Assembly (NCBI GenBank): GCA_031841125.1
Contig: CM063110.1
Coordinates: 58,441,946 to 58,505,945, forward strand
Origin: Acanthococcus lagerstroemiae
Lineage: Eukaryota; Arthropoda; Insecta; Hemiptera; Eriococcidae
Direction of reading: 5' to 3'
Length of the DNA stretch: 64,000 nucleotides
Shown: positions 23,862-34,049 of the stretch, piece after piece
How positions within the stretch are numbered: the first letter of the stretch is position 1
Layout of the letters: each line of letters opens with the position of its first letter
Notes under the pieces: generated by a model
The model's database searches: none
Told to the model about the DNA's origin: nothing
Seen by the model: only the letters and a program-made list of their open reading frames with translations
Translations under genes and position numbers: made by a program

Positions 23862-24121
23862 GATACTTACCCCTGACTCCCCTCGGTAATCCTTTTCATG
23901 TTCCAGTTGTCGTTGAATGTCGTGTTTATAGGAACTACTAAATTTTCTTCGGTTGCCGGATACTTATAATCATTTTGGGTAATCCGAAGGTGTAAAATAT
24001 TCTGTCTCGTAACGTGATCATTAGCCTTCCACTGGACGTTGTAACAGTCGGAGATGAGTTTCGTAAAACGGTCTTGGTGTAATTTATTGGAAACAGATGA
24101 GCAGACCGATGTACATCTCAC
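23862..24121 (-). other. Candidate host exon with splice-donor context
   Basis: A minus-strand frame of about 84 codons is open from upstream of 24121 and runs into CAGGGGTAAGTATCC, which contains a good GTAAGT donor (the GT is on the minus strand near 23860-23861). The peptide includes FTKLISDCYNVQWKANDHV. It has no ATG start, so if real it would be an internal exon. The upstream side (AAAATTAAG) makes only a weak acceptor. No domain was recognised, and a chance frame cannot be excluded. Confidence 0.3.
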
Positions 24122-24129
24122 CTTAATTT

Positions 24130-25150
24130 TGAACTAAGCTATCTTAATTTGAATCTCTTTGCTGTTTAAATACCTGAAATACACGTTAACTTCAATCCGC
24201 CCAGGACACACGGTGGTCCGATAGAAATCAACCTGAACTCCTATAACTCGGCGTGTTCTTATTTTTGGTTCATTTAACGCTCCTGTAACGCGCCTGTGTG
24301 AGTCACAAACGAAGGAGTGTTTTATAGAAACTAATTAAAACCGTCATTATGTATGTTTTTCACGCACGGATAAATTAATATATTATTTAATTTTGAAAAT
24401 AATCTAAATTGTTCGAAATAAGCGGTATCGCCGAAACGTCATGCACTTTCCTATTACCTAAATTATTACATCGTTAAAATGTGCACCCTTTTAATTAAAA
24501 TTAGAAAAAAATACCGTCAGTTATACTCGAACGATATATAACTTTAAGGTTTTCACCGCCCCGGGCTAGAATAGAATTCGTTTGCTGCCTTCGCCGTTCG
24601 AATGACACAGTTACTTGTTTAATTAGTGCATTCTGGTTACATTTGTATAAGGGGAAAAAAATGAAAAAAATAACTGACATTGTAAAAAGAGAAAAGCATA
24701 TTAGTGTGACGTCTGTAGCTACTTTTTCAAAGTGTATTTACAGTTCAATCAAGATCCTTTTAAATTATTCGTTTCTGTAGTAAACGCGGCAGATGAGTGT
24801 GGAATGGAGATTGTAGAAGAATCAGTGGAGATTCCAGCTTTTTGATTGAGCCAGATCTTGATTAACGTTATGCGGACGATTTCGTTTCTGTTTTTGTGTA
24901 CGAGGTGGAAAATAACTGACAATGATGTAGTATTGTGTTCTTTTCCCGGTAGTTTACAGTTGTTCAAAATCTGATGTAACGATTTCGTAGAAAGCTTAGA
25001 AGAGAGAAAATTCCTTGCGCAAAATGAAAACTAATTTATTCCGTACAGATTACAGATTTACTTTTAAAAACGCGCGCATACATATCTGGATGTAACTTGG
25101 CAAGTATGTATAGGTTGGGTGCAAAGAAATATTGGTGATGAATATGAAAA
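24130..25150. other. Non-coding stretch
   Basis: No gene recognised. A minus-strand frame at 24749-24967 (72 codons) lacks a domain. If 23862-24121 is an exon, this interval would be its intron or upstream region; that is speculation. Confidence 0.4.
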
Positions 25151-25158
25151 TATTAATA

Positions 25159-25516
25159 CAGAGTGTCTAACAGTTCTATAGATTCAATAAAGTACTCTAT
25201 TTTTGAAGGAGGTACTATACACCTATAAAAGTACTCTATTTTCAGTTTTAGTCCTATATGAAAAAAAAAAAAATCAGCTCGCGAGAAAGAAGAAAAAACG
25301 GATGAGATGAGAGGAGATAGTGAAACGCGAAACTGTAGGTCTGAATTGTACATTTTTGAAATAAAAATTGTTGCGAAAAGAACAGATTTTTTTCTATGTT
25401 TATGAAAACTATAAAAATTTTCTTGCAGGATTGCGAAAGTTACTACCAAATTTGTATAAAGGTCCTGTAAAGTCCTGTGTGCGTATTTTTGAATTTTAAT
25501 TTGGTTAAACACCCTG
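25159..25516. mobile_element. CAGGGTGTCTAC-family MITE, 358 bp, TSD TTAATA
   Basis: The left end CAGAGTGTCTAAC and right end GTTAAACACCCTG are inverted copies with two mismatches. TTAATA flanks both sides (25153-25158 and 25517-25522), one base longer than in its relatives. The subterminal words are of the form AAAGTACTCTATTT at the left and GTCCTGTAAAGTCCTGTG at the right, less alike than in the other members. Confidence 0.7.
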
Positions 25517-26339
25517 TTAATAATACTGGTTTTTCTTTTTTCCCATTTCAGTGTGTACCCTAAGCTCTAAATGATGGTTTTACAATTTTTTCCTAGCTCA
25601 GTATCTCACCCCCCCCCTCCGAGACAAAAATATACAATTCAAATTATCATTTGCGTCGAGTGTTGGAGTAATTTTGCTTACGATTACATTACTTACCTAC
25701 TTTTGAATATTTTTTACATTAAGTATTTAGTCCAGGAGAATTAGCATTTTTGATGGAATTAATTGCAGCACAGCTGAAACATGTTACGATTGTTTAGTGC
25801 CCTATTCGGAAAAGCTCCGTAATCCCCCCCCCTCTCCCGGTGTGACCATCACCCCTCAGAGTCCAAAAAGTGCCCCCGGAAACAGTTTTTGGCTTGTATC
25901 TAGCTTAAAATTGAGTGATAGGTAAAAATATCCCTTACCATAATTGAAGAGCGTAAAATTCTCTACAAAAATGGTATCTATGTTTTTTTACGTGAATCCC
26001 ATGCCAACCGAGATAATCGGCGTTCAAGATCACACGAGCACGTGAATATGGAGTAACCTACAACGTATGCGGTATACGAGCGCTGAAATAATCGCGAAAA
26101 CACATGACTGGATGCATAGAATGTTACATGATATAATTTCAACTTATTATCTTTATTATTATAAAAATTCATCTTCATCCGAATCTGCATGTATTCAGTT
26201 TTCTGCGTTTAAACAACCTCCGCTACAAACGCGTGGCTACAAGAGATACCCCACTTTATGGCAACCACAAGCTCACGATCCCGATGTGGAAAACTTGAGT
26301 TCGTGTGAACCAGCTCGAGACCCTTGGAAAATCGACCGT

Positions 26340-26460
26340 CGTTAGCCCTGTCTCAACCCGGTATGTTTCCCCTCCAGCAGCTAATCAGAGCGCTCCATTC
26401 GAGGGGAGCCATCAGGTTAGCCAATCACAGCGCTTCATTTACGTGTAGCCCTCTCACTAC
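26340..26460. repeat. Imperfect direct repeat, two units of about 55 bp
   Basis: AGCTAATCAGAGCGCTCCATT and AGCCAATCACAGCGCTTCATT lie about 54 bases apart in the same orientation, each followed by a GTAGCC or GAGCC-like end. Confidence 0.5.
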
Positions 26461-26880
26461 CCGAGCTATACACCGGCGTTGAGACACCCGTGCTATACCC
26501 TTTATACATGCTCTTTGTAGACCTGTCGTATAGCCCCTCTGTATGCCTCTAAGTATCCCCTTTGTAAACTGTATACCCTTTATGTATGCCCTTAGCTCGT
26601 TGCATAGCCCCTCTGTTTCCCCTTGCGTGGATCCCCTTTGTAGATCCGTCATATAGCCCTTCCATATCCCCTTCATGAATCCCCTCCGTAAACCCGGGTA
26701 GATTCCCTCTTGTAATTCAGATACATATGGGAAGGGATGATGGGCTCTCAGCCAGTTTAAAAAAGTTTCAACATCCCTTCTATCATGCTGCACTCGTGAT
26801 TCCCTCAATTCTTTATGCTGAGCACTCGTTTCTGGTTGACAGTTTGTGAATTTTTCCAAACCTTGGCAAAGATGAAGCAT
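26425..26880 (-). pseudogene. Unidentified ORF fragment, 151 codons, partly low-complexity
   Basis: The first part (MLHLCQGLEKF to HHPFPYVSEL, about 26740-26880) looks protein-like, with the segment RDVETFLNWLRAHHPFPY. I have a vague sense of similar text in uncharacterised, mobile-element-linked arthropod or cnidarian proteins, but cannot name a family. The rest (GLRRGFMKGIWKGYM and so on) is the translation of a degenerate repeat of about 30 bp at 26490-26710 (TATAGCCCCTCTGTAT-type). It lies between the arms of the long-TIR element and may be a captured fragment. Confidence 0.35.
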
Positions 26881-27255
26881 ATGACAGGGGCGCTAAGAAT
26901 CCATTACTGCAAAACGCTAGAGGTAACACCGCGTCGATGAGTCAGTTCGCCTGCACTCTTCATAATTCGCATGAGTGTTTGTTCGATTCGGGTTTGGATG
27001 CTAAGGAGTCACTCTCTAGCGGCCTAATGAAATGCGGTGCGCTGATTGGTGTACTTGGACCAAAAGATGATCAGGGACAAAAATGTTCTGAAAAAAAAAA
27101 CTCAAGTTGGGCTCATTGGAAAGGAAATGATAAGGGCTGACACTTTAGTTCTCTTCAATACTGAAAATGGTAGAGCTCATTTCACCTGTACATGCTTTTG
27201 TGGTGAAAATACACTGATCTTCTTTTCGTCCACTACACTAGCGCACCTACAGGAG

Positions 27256-27690
27256 TGTCTAAACGCCAATAGTCATGTCCAAAGTCATATAGATACACCA
27301 AGTACGTTTTAACGTTTTTGCGGATTAGCTCGAAAACTATCGATTTTGATGAAAAATTGGAAAGAGCTAAATTTGTTCACCTTGGAATTTCCCAACAAAG
27401 GCGAGTAAATTCGTAATCTTTGTGGGTAAAATTTTGAAACTGATCTTACCTGATAGAAAATGACAGGTAAAATAAATTTGGTTCTTTTCACTTTTTCATA
27501 AAACTCGACCGTTATCGAGATATCGCAAAACCTTGTTAGGGCTCCCAATGATTGCATTAATTTCACAGCAGTAGAACATTGCCAGCGCTCCTATCGGGAT
27601 AAATTATCATAACATACGATGTTTAACATTGGTTAAATGGAGAGTCGTCTAACTTGGGTATCTATATGACTTTGGTCATGTCGCTCCATA
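27256..27690. mobile_element. Hairpin MITE, about 435 bp, within the long-TIR element
   Basis: The outer arms share CATG(T/A)CCAAAGTCATATAG near 27277-27297 and inverted near 27660-27680. The inner arms (about 27325-27385 and 27475-27530) share TTTTATGAAAAAGTGAAAAG-like text with mismatches. The loop is about 27390-27470. Target duplications were not resolved. Confidence 0.55.
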
Positions 27691-28379
27691 TTTATATTGT
27701 CTGTCTTCAATCCGGTTTCTAAAATAAGCTGACGTGTTCGGCGTTCATATACCACGTACGTTGTAGGTTACTCCATATTTATATGCTAGTGTGATCTTGA
27801 ACGCCAATTATCTTGGTTGGTATGGGATTCACGAAAAAAAACATAGATATCATTTTTGTAAAGAATTTTACGCTCTTTAATTTTGGTAAGGAATACTTTT
27901 ACCTATAACTCAATTTTAAGTTAGATACAAGCCAAAGACTGTTTCCGGGGGCACTTTTTGGACTTTGAGGGGTGATGCTCACACCGGGGAGGGGGGGGGG
28001 GAAATCACGGGGCTTTTCCACAGAGGGTACTAAACAATCGTACCAAGTTTCAGCTGTGCTGCAATTAATTCCATCAGACACCCCTTTTTGAGTTAATTCT
28101 GCTGGACTAATTACATTCGTTTTCACTACGTTCATTACTTATTCTTTAATCATTATTTAATGAATTTTTCGAAATTATGATTTTTTTACATTCGTTTTCA
28201 TTTTATTGAATAAATAAAATTTTTTAAAGTATGTTCTTCCTTTCTTTTTCGGAACTGCCCAAATTTTTTGAAGGTGCCCAACAAGTGTTTGGTAGTGCCC
28301 AATATGGGTGCCGGTACTGTCCGTTAGGGTACATACTGCCCCATTTTCTGTTATTTACCAAAACCTGACCTTCCCGTCG

Positions 28380-28780
28380 GGAAAATACTGCAGGATCCTA
28401 GCCAGCCAGCTTGACTGGCAAGTACGTAGACAGACAGGTGAACTTGCAGGCCGACTGCTACCCAACTCTTTCTGTGTCCCTCCAAGCCGAGGAAAAATTC
28501 TTGAATTCTAGCTAGACAGATAGACTCTTAAACAGTCATCTCTCCACTCTCTATTATACTAAAAATCTGACAACCCCTTTCTCGTTAGAAAATCCCTTCA
28601 GACTTCTAGCCAGCTAGCTTGCCACACATGAAGATAAACCCATAAATTTAAAATAGGTATCTTGGTAGGTAGGCAGACTGAAACTTCAGAGACAAATAAA
28701 CAGACAGATGGACAGAACCAGCCTATCAGGCCGATACACAGTCAGCCAGACAGCCTGAAGAAACACAGGCAGGTTGTTGG
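28380..28780. repeat. Degenerate GACA/CAGC-rich low-complexity tract
   Basis: Recurring short words such as GACAGACAG, CAGACAGATGGACAG, CAGCCAG and TAGACAG are spread over 400 bases without a fixed unit. Confidence 0.5.
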
Positions 28781-28949
28781 GTTTAGCTTGTTGGAGAAAT
28801 TCGAAAAATTACCGTAGAAAATCTGTTTCCAGCCACCCCAAACTCGCGTCAGAAAGACAGAAAAAACAGCAAGATTAAGGCATGAATAGACCTGGGAACA
28901 GTAACAGAGAAACATTCAGTCAGTAACAGCAATTCGGAGTCGATATCAA

Positions 28950-29505
28950 AATGGGATCCGCTTCGGGCTGGCTCCGGTTTCGGAGCTAATTTATACTTCT
29001 TCGGGCTCCAGCTTCGACGCCCGGAAATTATTTCTATCGAAGGACAAACAATTTTTGATTGCTCCGGTCCCACCTAAAATGTGGCTTTTGCTTTGGTTAT
29101 TTTTAAGGGGAGGCGGGCGCGAAGAGAGGAGAGATGGAGGTTTGAAGAATCGGAGCCGAAATCGGTTTTGACTACGGCTTTAATTCTAAAATTGACTGCG
29201 GATCCACCATAAATGTGGTTCTCGTCTCCTGCATCGGTTATTTTTAAGGGAAGGGTGAAGGGGTTGTGGGAAAGGGGTCAATGGAGAGAAAGGCCAGAGG
29301 GAAAAATTGCAGGATCGGAGCCAAAGAAGGTGCCGGAACCAGAAATTGGCATTGGCTCCAGTAAAATTTTGATATTGGCTTCGGTTCCGGCAAATTATTT
29401 TTTCGCAGCTCCGTAGCAAGTAATTATTTCCGGGCTTCAGCTCCAATAATTATTTCCCGGCTCTGATTTTGGCCTCGGCACCAGAAAATGATTTTTCCGG
29501 TCTCT
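28950..29505. repeat. Degenerate tandem repeat of CTCCGGCTTCGG type
   Basis: Irregular words like GGCTCCGGTTTCGGAGC recur throughout. Two larger units start near 29070 and 29207, each with AAATGTGG(C/T)T, then GGTTATTTTTAAGGG, then a purine-rich block. The small frames here are by-products of the repeat. Confidence 0.5.
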
Positions 29506-29718
29506 GGTTGTTGATCTCCAATCAGCAGTAAAAGTGTTCCATGGAAACATGTCAAAAATCTCCTTTCGAAAAGTTTCTTGGAAACTTTAAAATTTTGCAA
29601 CTTTTCAGAAAAATTTTCCACTTTCTATGGAAAAATTGTAATGACATACAAATAGAAAAGTGGTTTTCCCAAGTTTTCTTATTTTCGTGGAAAAACACGT
29701 CCCTAGTTTGCTGGCAGC

Positions 29719-29898
29719 AAGGCTGTACCCAGGATTTAAGTAAGGAGGGAGTTTTGCGATTAAGATTGAAAAAATTCTTGGTGGGGTGGGGTCTTAGTCA
29801 CAGACCCATCTCTGTCTCAGCCTATTGTTGTTGTTGTTTTTCTTAAAGGGGGGACAATTGAAGGGGTTTGAACTCTCCCTCTCGTCGGTACGGCCCTG
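29719..29898. mobile_element. hAT MITE, 180 bp, 8-bp TSD (7/8)
   Basis: The ends CAAGGCTGTACCC and GGTACGGCCCTG are imperfect inverted copies related to the CAGGGACGTACC ends at 17519. The flanks GCTGGCAG (29711-29718) and ACTGGCAG (29899-29906) match at 7 of 8 bases. Confidence 0.7.
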
Positions 29899-29909
29899 AC
29901 TGGCAGGTT

Positions 29910-30505
29910 AGTAGACAGTCAGTTGAACAGACCGAAAGAAAAATATTGCTATAGGCAGGTACATTCGTATAATCCTAGCTCTTGACTCCGATAACTAAAA
30001 ACTTCAATATTTCGATTTCCATAGAATTTAGAAGATAATTTATCGGAAGAGGATCTGTTCCCCGCTTTTAAGATTTATTTTGATGTGATCCATTTGAGGT
30101 GCAATACTTGTGTTGGATTAAAACAATACGAAGAGAATCAACATTTCATAGAAAAGGTGGTTTTGTAGAAAAGGTACTTTGTTTTGTTTTTTTACTCTGA
30201 TTCAGTTATGTCAAGAAATCCATAACATTTAAAATGCTCACTGACATATCTACCTGCATCCTAAATTCTCCTATACCATTTTTATTCCATCTAACTTACT
30301 TCACTTGACGGCGAGTTTGGGTCTTGAAATTTGCTGACAGATGATATTGAAGAACTTTCCTTGTAAATGAAATGTAGATTAATCCATAATTAGTGTGTAA
30401 GTACGATTTGAAAAACATTTCTGCCGAAATTTTGAGTAAAATTTCCGAGGAGAAGGTTTTCCTAAGTAACGTTCTAAATATTTCATTTCCTTTTCGGTGG
30501 AAGAT
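29910..30505. other. Non-coding stretch
   Basis: No gene or element recognised. Confidence 0.5.
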
Positions 30506-30508
30506 TAA

Positions 30509-30563
30509 GCCCATAGCCCAAGAGTGTAGCTCCGTGGCTCAATAATAACTTTGAAAAAAAAAA
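30509..30563 (+). mobile_element. 5'-truncated LINE: 3' UTR and poly-A only
   Basis: CCCATAGCCCAAGAGTGTAG and the following bases up to about 30548 match the 3' UTR of the LINE ending at about 770, and an A-run follows at 30553-30563. A copy of about 40 bp plus tail is what extreme 5' truncation during LINE insertion would leave. Confidence 0.65.
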
Positions 30564-30904
30564 TTATGTAATTCCATGGGTGAAAGGCTTGTTTGATCGG
30601 TGCAATTTTTTCAACTTCAAGACGCCATATTGTAGCAAGTGGAGCATATTTTTAGATGCGGCCGATAAATTTCGATAAACTAATGCTTGTTTCGTTGAAA
30701 CTGATTAGTCATTTCAAAAAATATCCTTCTGTTGTCGAGATACGACGTCTCAAATTTGGAGAAATTGTACTGACTAAATGGGGCCCTTATTCGAGGAATG
30801 GCACATTTTCCTCAAAGACTTGAAAAACTGTAGGTACGATAAATGTTTCAAACAGAAATTGTTCTACACCGCTTTTTCTATCCAAAAATTGATATACTAT
30901 TGCG

Positions 30905-31090
30905 CTTGGAAAGAGTCTAGCAAAGTGAACTTCAAGGATGGATTACGCATTTTTTTAAGATCATGTTTTTGTGGACACTAATGTTGTCATAGCCTGAGTG
31001 TAGACCTACGTAGCAGGGAAGGGATGAGGGTGATATTTATTGAGACCTGTCAGTTTTATCAATACACATGTATCGATTATTTCGATTACA
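30905..31090. repeat. Dispersed repeat, copy 1 (partner at 33053)
   Basis: Shares in order AAAGAGTYTAGCAAAGTG, a TTTTTGTG block, GAGTGTARACCTAC, GGGAAGGGA and a trailing ATCGATTATTT-rich part with 33053-33260, same orientation. Confidence 0.5.
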
Positions 31091-31125
31091 CATAATATTA
31101 AGATACTGGTGTCCTGTAAGGACCG

Positions 31126-31161
31126 GTGCACAAATAAGGCCCAGTGCACAAATAAGGCCCA
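31126..31161. repeat. Tandem repeat, 2 x 18 bp
   Basis: GTGCACAAATAAGGCCCA occurs twice, back to back and identical. Confidence 0.85.
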
Positions 31162-31169
31162 CCTCCTCT

Positions 31170-32230
31170 ATCTCATCGTTTAGGTTCGATGTTGTGAAAC
31201 TACCTCGATAGGATGACGTAGGGGATGTCTGGCAGTACTGCTACTCGAACATCCGAGTGTGTTGGGTATAAAGGGAAGCCAAAAAACAATAACTGTAGTG
31301 ATTTTCAAACACTGATGTTATTTTCATGTTTCCAAAAGAATTAAATATTACGAAAAGTACTTTTCTAAAAAAATTATTAATATGGTATTATTCTACGTAC
31401 AATTAGCTACAATAAGGCATATTTGATTTTTCGATTATGATTACCCCCCCCCCCCGGCATGCCATACGTTTGGAAACATGATCGTCCTAGTTTTCTGATG
31501 AGGCCGACCATTCGTAAATTTGATTTTTAATGAAATTTTTTCGCTTAGGGTGAGCAATAAGCGGAAGAGGGCGCAGTGAACAGAGAGTAGTCCGAAATAA
31601 AGCGATAAATTATAAAACCACAATGCTTACGAAAAATATATTCCATTCTACGAGTATAACGGGTAAGAAATAAAATTTTTCTTTAATCACAAATTGCCAA
31701 GAATTTGAGTAAGTAAACTACATTTTTTTAGTGTTTCTTGCGTTTTGATACAACCCTATTTTTTTTTTTTTTTGGAACGCTTCCCTGTAGCACCTCTCCC
31801 TTGGGTAAGAAATAAACATAAAATGGTCATTTTCCAAATAAAACATTGAAGTTTCATCCCTTAAAAAAAGTTTTTCAAGATATCAATTCTATAGCGAGCT
31901 ATTTTCCGAAAACCTTTAGTGAGCCTTGTAGGGTATATTGGCTGTTTTGATTTTCAACTATCGCTGTGTATACAAAGATAGGATAAAAGCCCATTCGGCT
32001 AGTATTGGGTTAAGCTCAAATCTTTATATTTGATGAAATTTCCAGTCAAGTGAGACCCGTCGGAGATTTCCAGTTCTAAAATTGACAGAGCTATAGCGAT
32101 TTTAAATAGGATGAACAAAAAGAATAACTTCGGGAAATAGCGTTACAAGTTTTTGAATCAGAAATTTTGAATTATTATGTGCTAAAAGTTGGTAAACTGA
32201 GGGTTTGAAGATGTAATCCAATTATTTGAC
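31170..32230. other. Non-coding AT-rich stretch
   Basis: No gene recognised. C-run at 31443 and T-run at 31760. Confidence 0.5.
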
Positions 32231-32234
32231 CTCT

Positions 32235-32765
32235 TTTCCAGCTCCTTCTGTATGCAGTGTGTGCCAATTCACAATTTCTTCCTTCTGTAGTCCAGAGCGC
32301 TTTTGGCTGTTATGCCATTTTCAATCGAGTACCTCAACACTTTTCTCTTTGTCGTCCTTTATTTATAGTGATGTGTAGTACCATATAGTAAACCTATTTG
32401 GTGTGTTCCTATTGGTTGTCTATGGTTGTGTAGTCTGTCCAATCAGTGAGTCTTATGTTATTAATTGGAATAGGTTCTCGCTTCGGAAGTTAGTTGTTGT
32501 GTTTATGAGGTTGTTTTGTTTTGTTTTTGTCTTTACTATCTCAAGTTGTTCTTTTAATTTTCTTTTTCTTGTGTTGTTTCCTGTGTGTAGGATTTTGTAT
32601 TTTTCTGTCAACTTGTGGTTGTTGTGTCCCTGGTCGTTGCAGTATTTTCCAAAAAGTGATTTTTCATGTTCTTTTACTCTAGTTCTGAATTTTTTGCCTG
32701 TTTTTCCTATGAATGTCATGTCACAGTGTTCGCAGTCCAGTTCGTACACTCCATTGATGTTGTTT
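32235..32765 (-). pseudogene. Penelope-like element fragment, GIY-YIG endonuclease end
   Basis: The minus strand encodes YELDCEHCDMTFIGKTGKK followed by FRTRVKEHEK, the core of the GIY-YIG endonuclease found at the C-terminus of Penelope-like retroelements, and then an FGKYCNDQGHN segment. The 3' part (about 32235-32450) matches the 3' flank of the copy at 52742-53885, including GTGTGCCAATTCAC, CCAGAGCGCTTT and TTCCTATTGGTTGTC. The RT domain is absent (5' truncation). The Tyr of the YIG motif is replaced by Phe. Confidence 0.75.
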
Positions 32766-33052
32766 CTGTCCTTTGTTTATAGGCATTTATTTTACGTGCT
32801 TGTTAATCTTCATAATGTGTTCCATGCCTCTAAAACATGTTTGTGTTGAAAGCGACTAAGCACTTTTCGTTTCCCGCCTAAATTTGATTTATGCGGGAAC
32901 TAATATACCGACCTGTGACCAACGAGGGAAGAACAAAGGAAAGTGCCTTCTGTCACAAACTGTCAAAATAAAAAGGTGTAACCGTAGATGGGTACATCGA
33001 CAAATGAATACTACTGGCGACTTTCCTGAGAGTGGACTTGTGAAGTATCACT

Positions 33053-33260
33053 TGAAAAGAGTTTAGCAAAGTGGATCTTAAAAGTTCGATGGATTTCGCC
33101 CCTTTGTCAGATGATGTTTTTTTGTGCATACTCATGTCGTAGTTGAGTGTAAACCTACTGGGAAGGGAGGTGGGTGAGTATTCATTGAGGTCTGCCAATC
33201 TTATTAATGTATCATTTATTTCAATTATTATAATTATCGATTATTTTGATTATAAATTGT
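33053..33260. repeat. Dispersed repeat, copy 2 (partner at 30905)
   Basis: Ordered similarity to 30905-31090. It is followed to about 33330 by AT-rich text with GATTATTTTGATTAT words. Confidence 0.5.
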
Positions 33261-33585
33261 GTTAATTGTCAACTATTTTGATTATCGAATATTTTCGTGT
33301 TAAATTTATCGATTATTTGTTGATTTCTTATTTTAAAAAAATCAGTGTTTTTGCGTGGTTTGCCGCGTTGGATTCTCTTTAGCGCCATACTAATTTTGTG
33401 GACTAGAATTTTAGGTTAGTTTTCCGCCTTCTTTGTAGTCTCTTTTCGCTAGGTCAGTACGGAAAATGGGGGAGGGGTGTAGCGTCGCACAGTGGTGTCC
33501 AAAACCTTGTAAACGCCAGCTCAACCGGAAAAATGATTTAAAGTATTTCGTACTGGTATCGTTTCCAGTAGCACCGATTGAGCTA

Positions 33586-33804
33586 GGGGTTTGGTTGGCT
33601 GAGTGGATAGCTCGCTGGTCTCGGAATCCGGAGGTCCCAAGTTCGAGCCCACGTAGCAACCAGCTACATTTCGACCTGGGCCGGGTTTTCGGCACGAAGA
33701 GAAGAGCGCTAAGACATCCCTGGCAGTCTCCCCGACGTCTCTGAAGTAATACTCGAAAGGGCGGATTTCAGGGCTCGATTGAGAGAAATGAAAAGAGCAC
33801 TGGT
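33586..33804 (+). mobile_element. tRNA-derived SINE, full-length-looking copy
   Basis: The head resembles a tRNA with internal Pol III promoter boxes: an A box TGGCTGAGTGG at about 33597 and a B box GTTCGAGCCC at about 33641. The tRNA-unrelated body runs to an A-rich tail at about 33785-33795. Flanking TTGAGCT occurs at 33578-33584 and 33805-33811. A second copy lies at 46801-46999 on the other strand and a truncated tail at 23642. Confidence 0.8.
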
Positions 33805-33888
33805 TTGAGCTCTTTGAAGTAGATACATTGCAATAATTTTTTTTACTGCGGACTTGTTCTGCACAAAGGGATGTAACAAGTGTTCGTT

Positions 33889-34039
33889 TAGTGGCATAGT
33901 CAGGGCGGTCGAGGAGTCTGGACCCGTGTTTGTGACTTCGTCAAATAGTGGTTTTTCTAATTTCAGCACCCTCTCTAACATCTCCTTCCTCTTTGGTCAA
34001 GATCAGACCCCCTCGAACACTGGGCTGGCTACGCCACTG
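33889..34039. mobile_element. hAT MITE (CAGTGGCGTAGCCAG type), 151 bp
   Basis: The right end GGCTACGCCACTG and left end TAGTGGCATAGTC are imperfect inverted copies. The flanks TGTTCGTT (33881-33888) and TGCTCGTT (34040-34047) match at 7 of 8. Related copies lie at 18866 and 40373. Confidence 0.75.
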
Positions 34040-34049
34040 TGCTCGTTAA

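Larger units (their letters stand above)
25726..28112. mobile_element. 2.4-kb element with about 330-bp terminal inverted repeats
   Basis: The left arm (about 25726-26075) reappears inverted at about 27740-28112. Landmarks are TTAGTCCAG(G/C)AGAATTA at the outer end, GGAATTAATTGCAGCACAGC, GTGCCCCCGGAAACAG, CGTTCAAGATCACAC and GGAGTAACCTACAACGTA at the inner end. The interior holds a possible gene fragment (26425-26880), short tandem repeats and a further hairpin element. No transposase was recognised and no target duplication was fixed. Confidence 0.7.

Noticed and set aside
32403..32849. 148-codon plus-strand hydrophobic ORF
   Set aside because: Same artefact: antisense of the Penelope fragment at 32235-32765.
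33586..33660. Functional tRNA gene
   Set aside because: The tRNA-like head is followed by a SINE body found in three copies with target duplications; no complete cloverleaf or acceptor stem was recognised.
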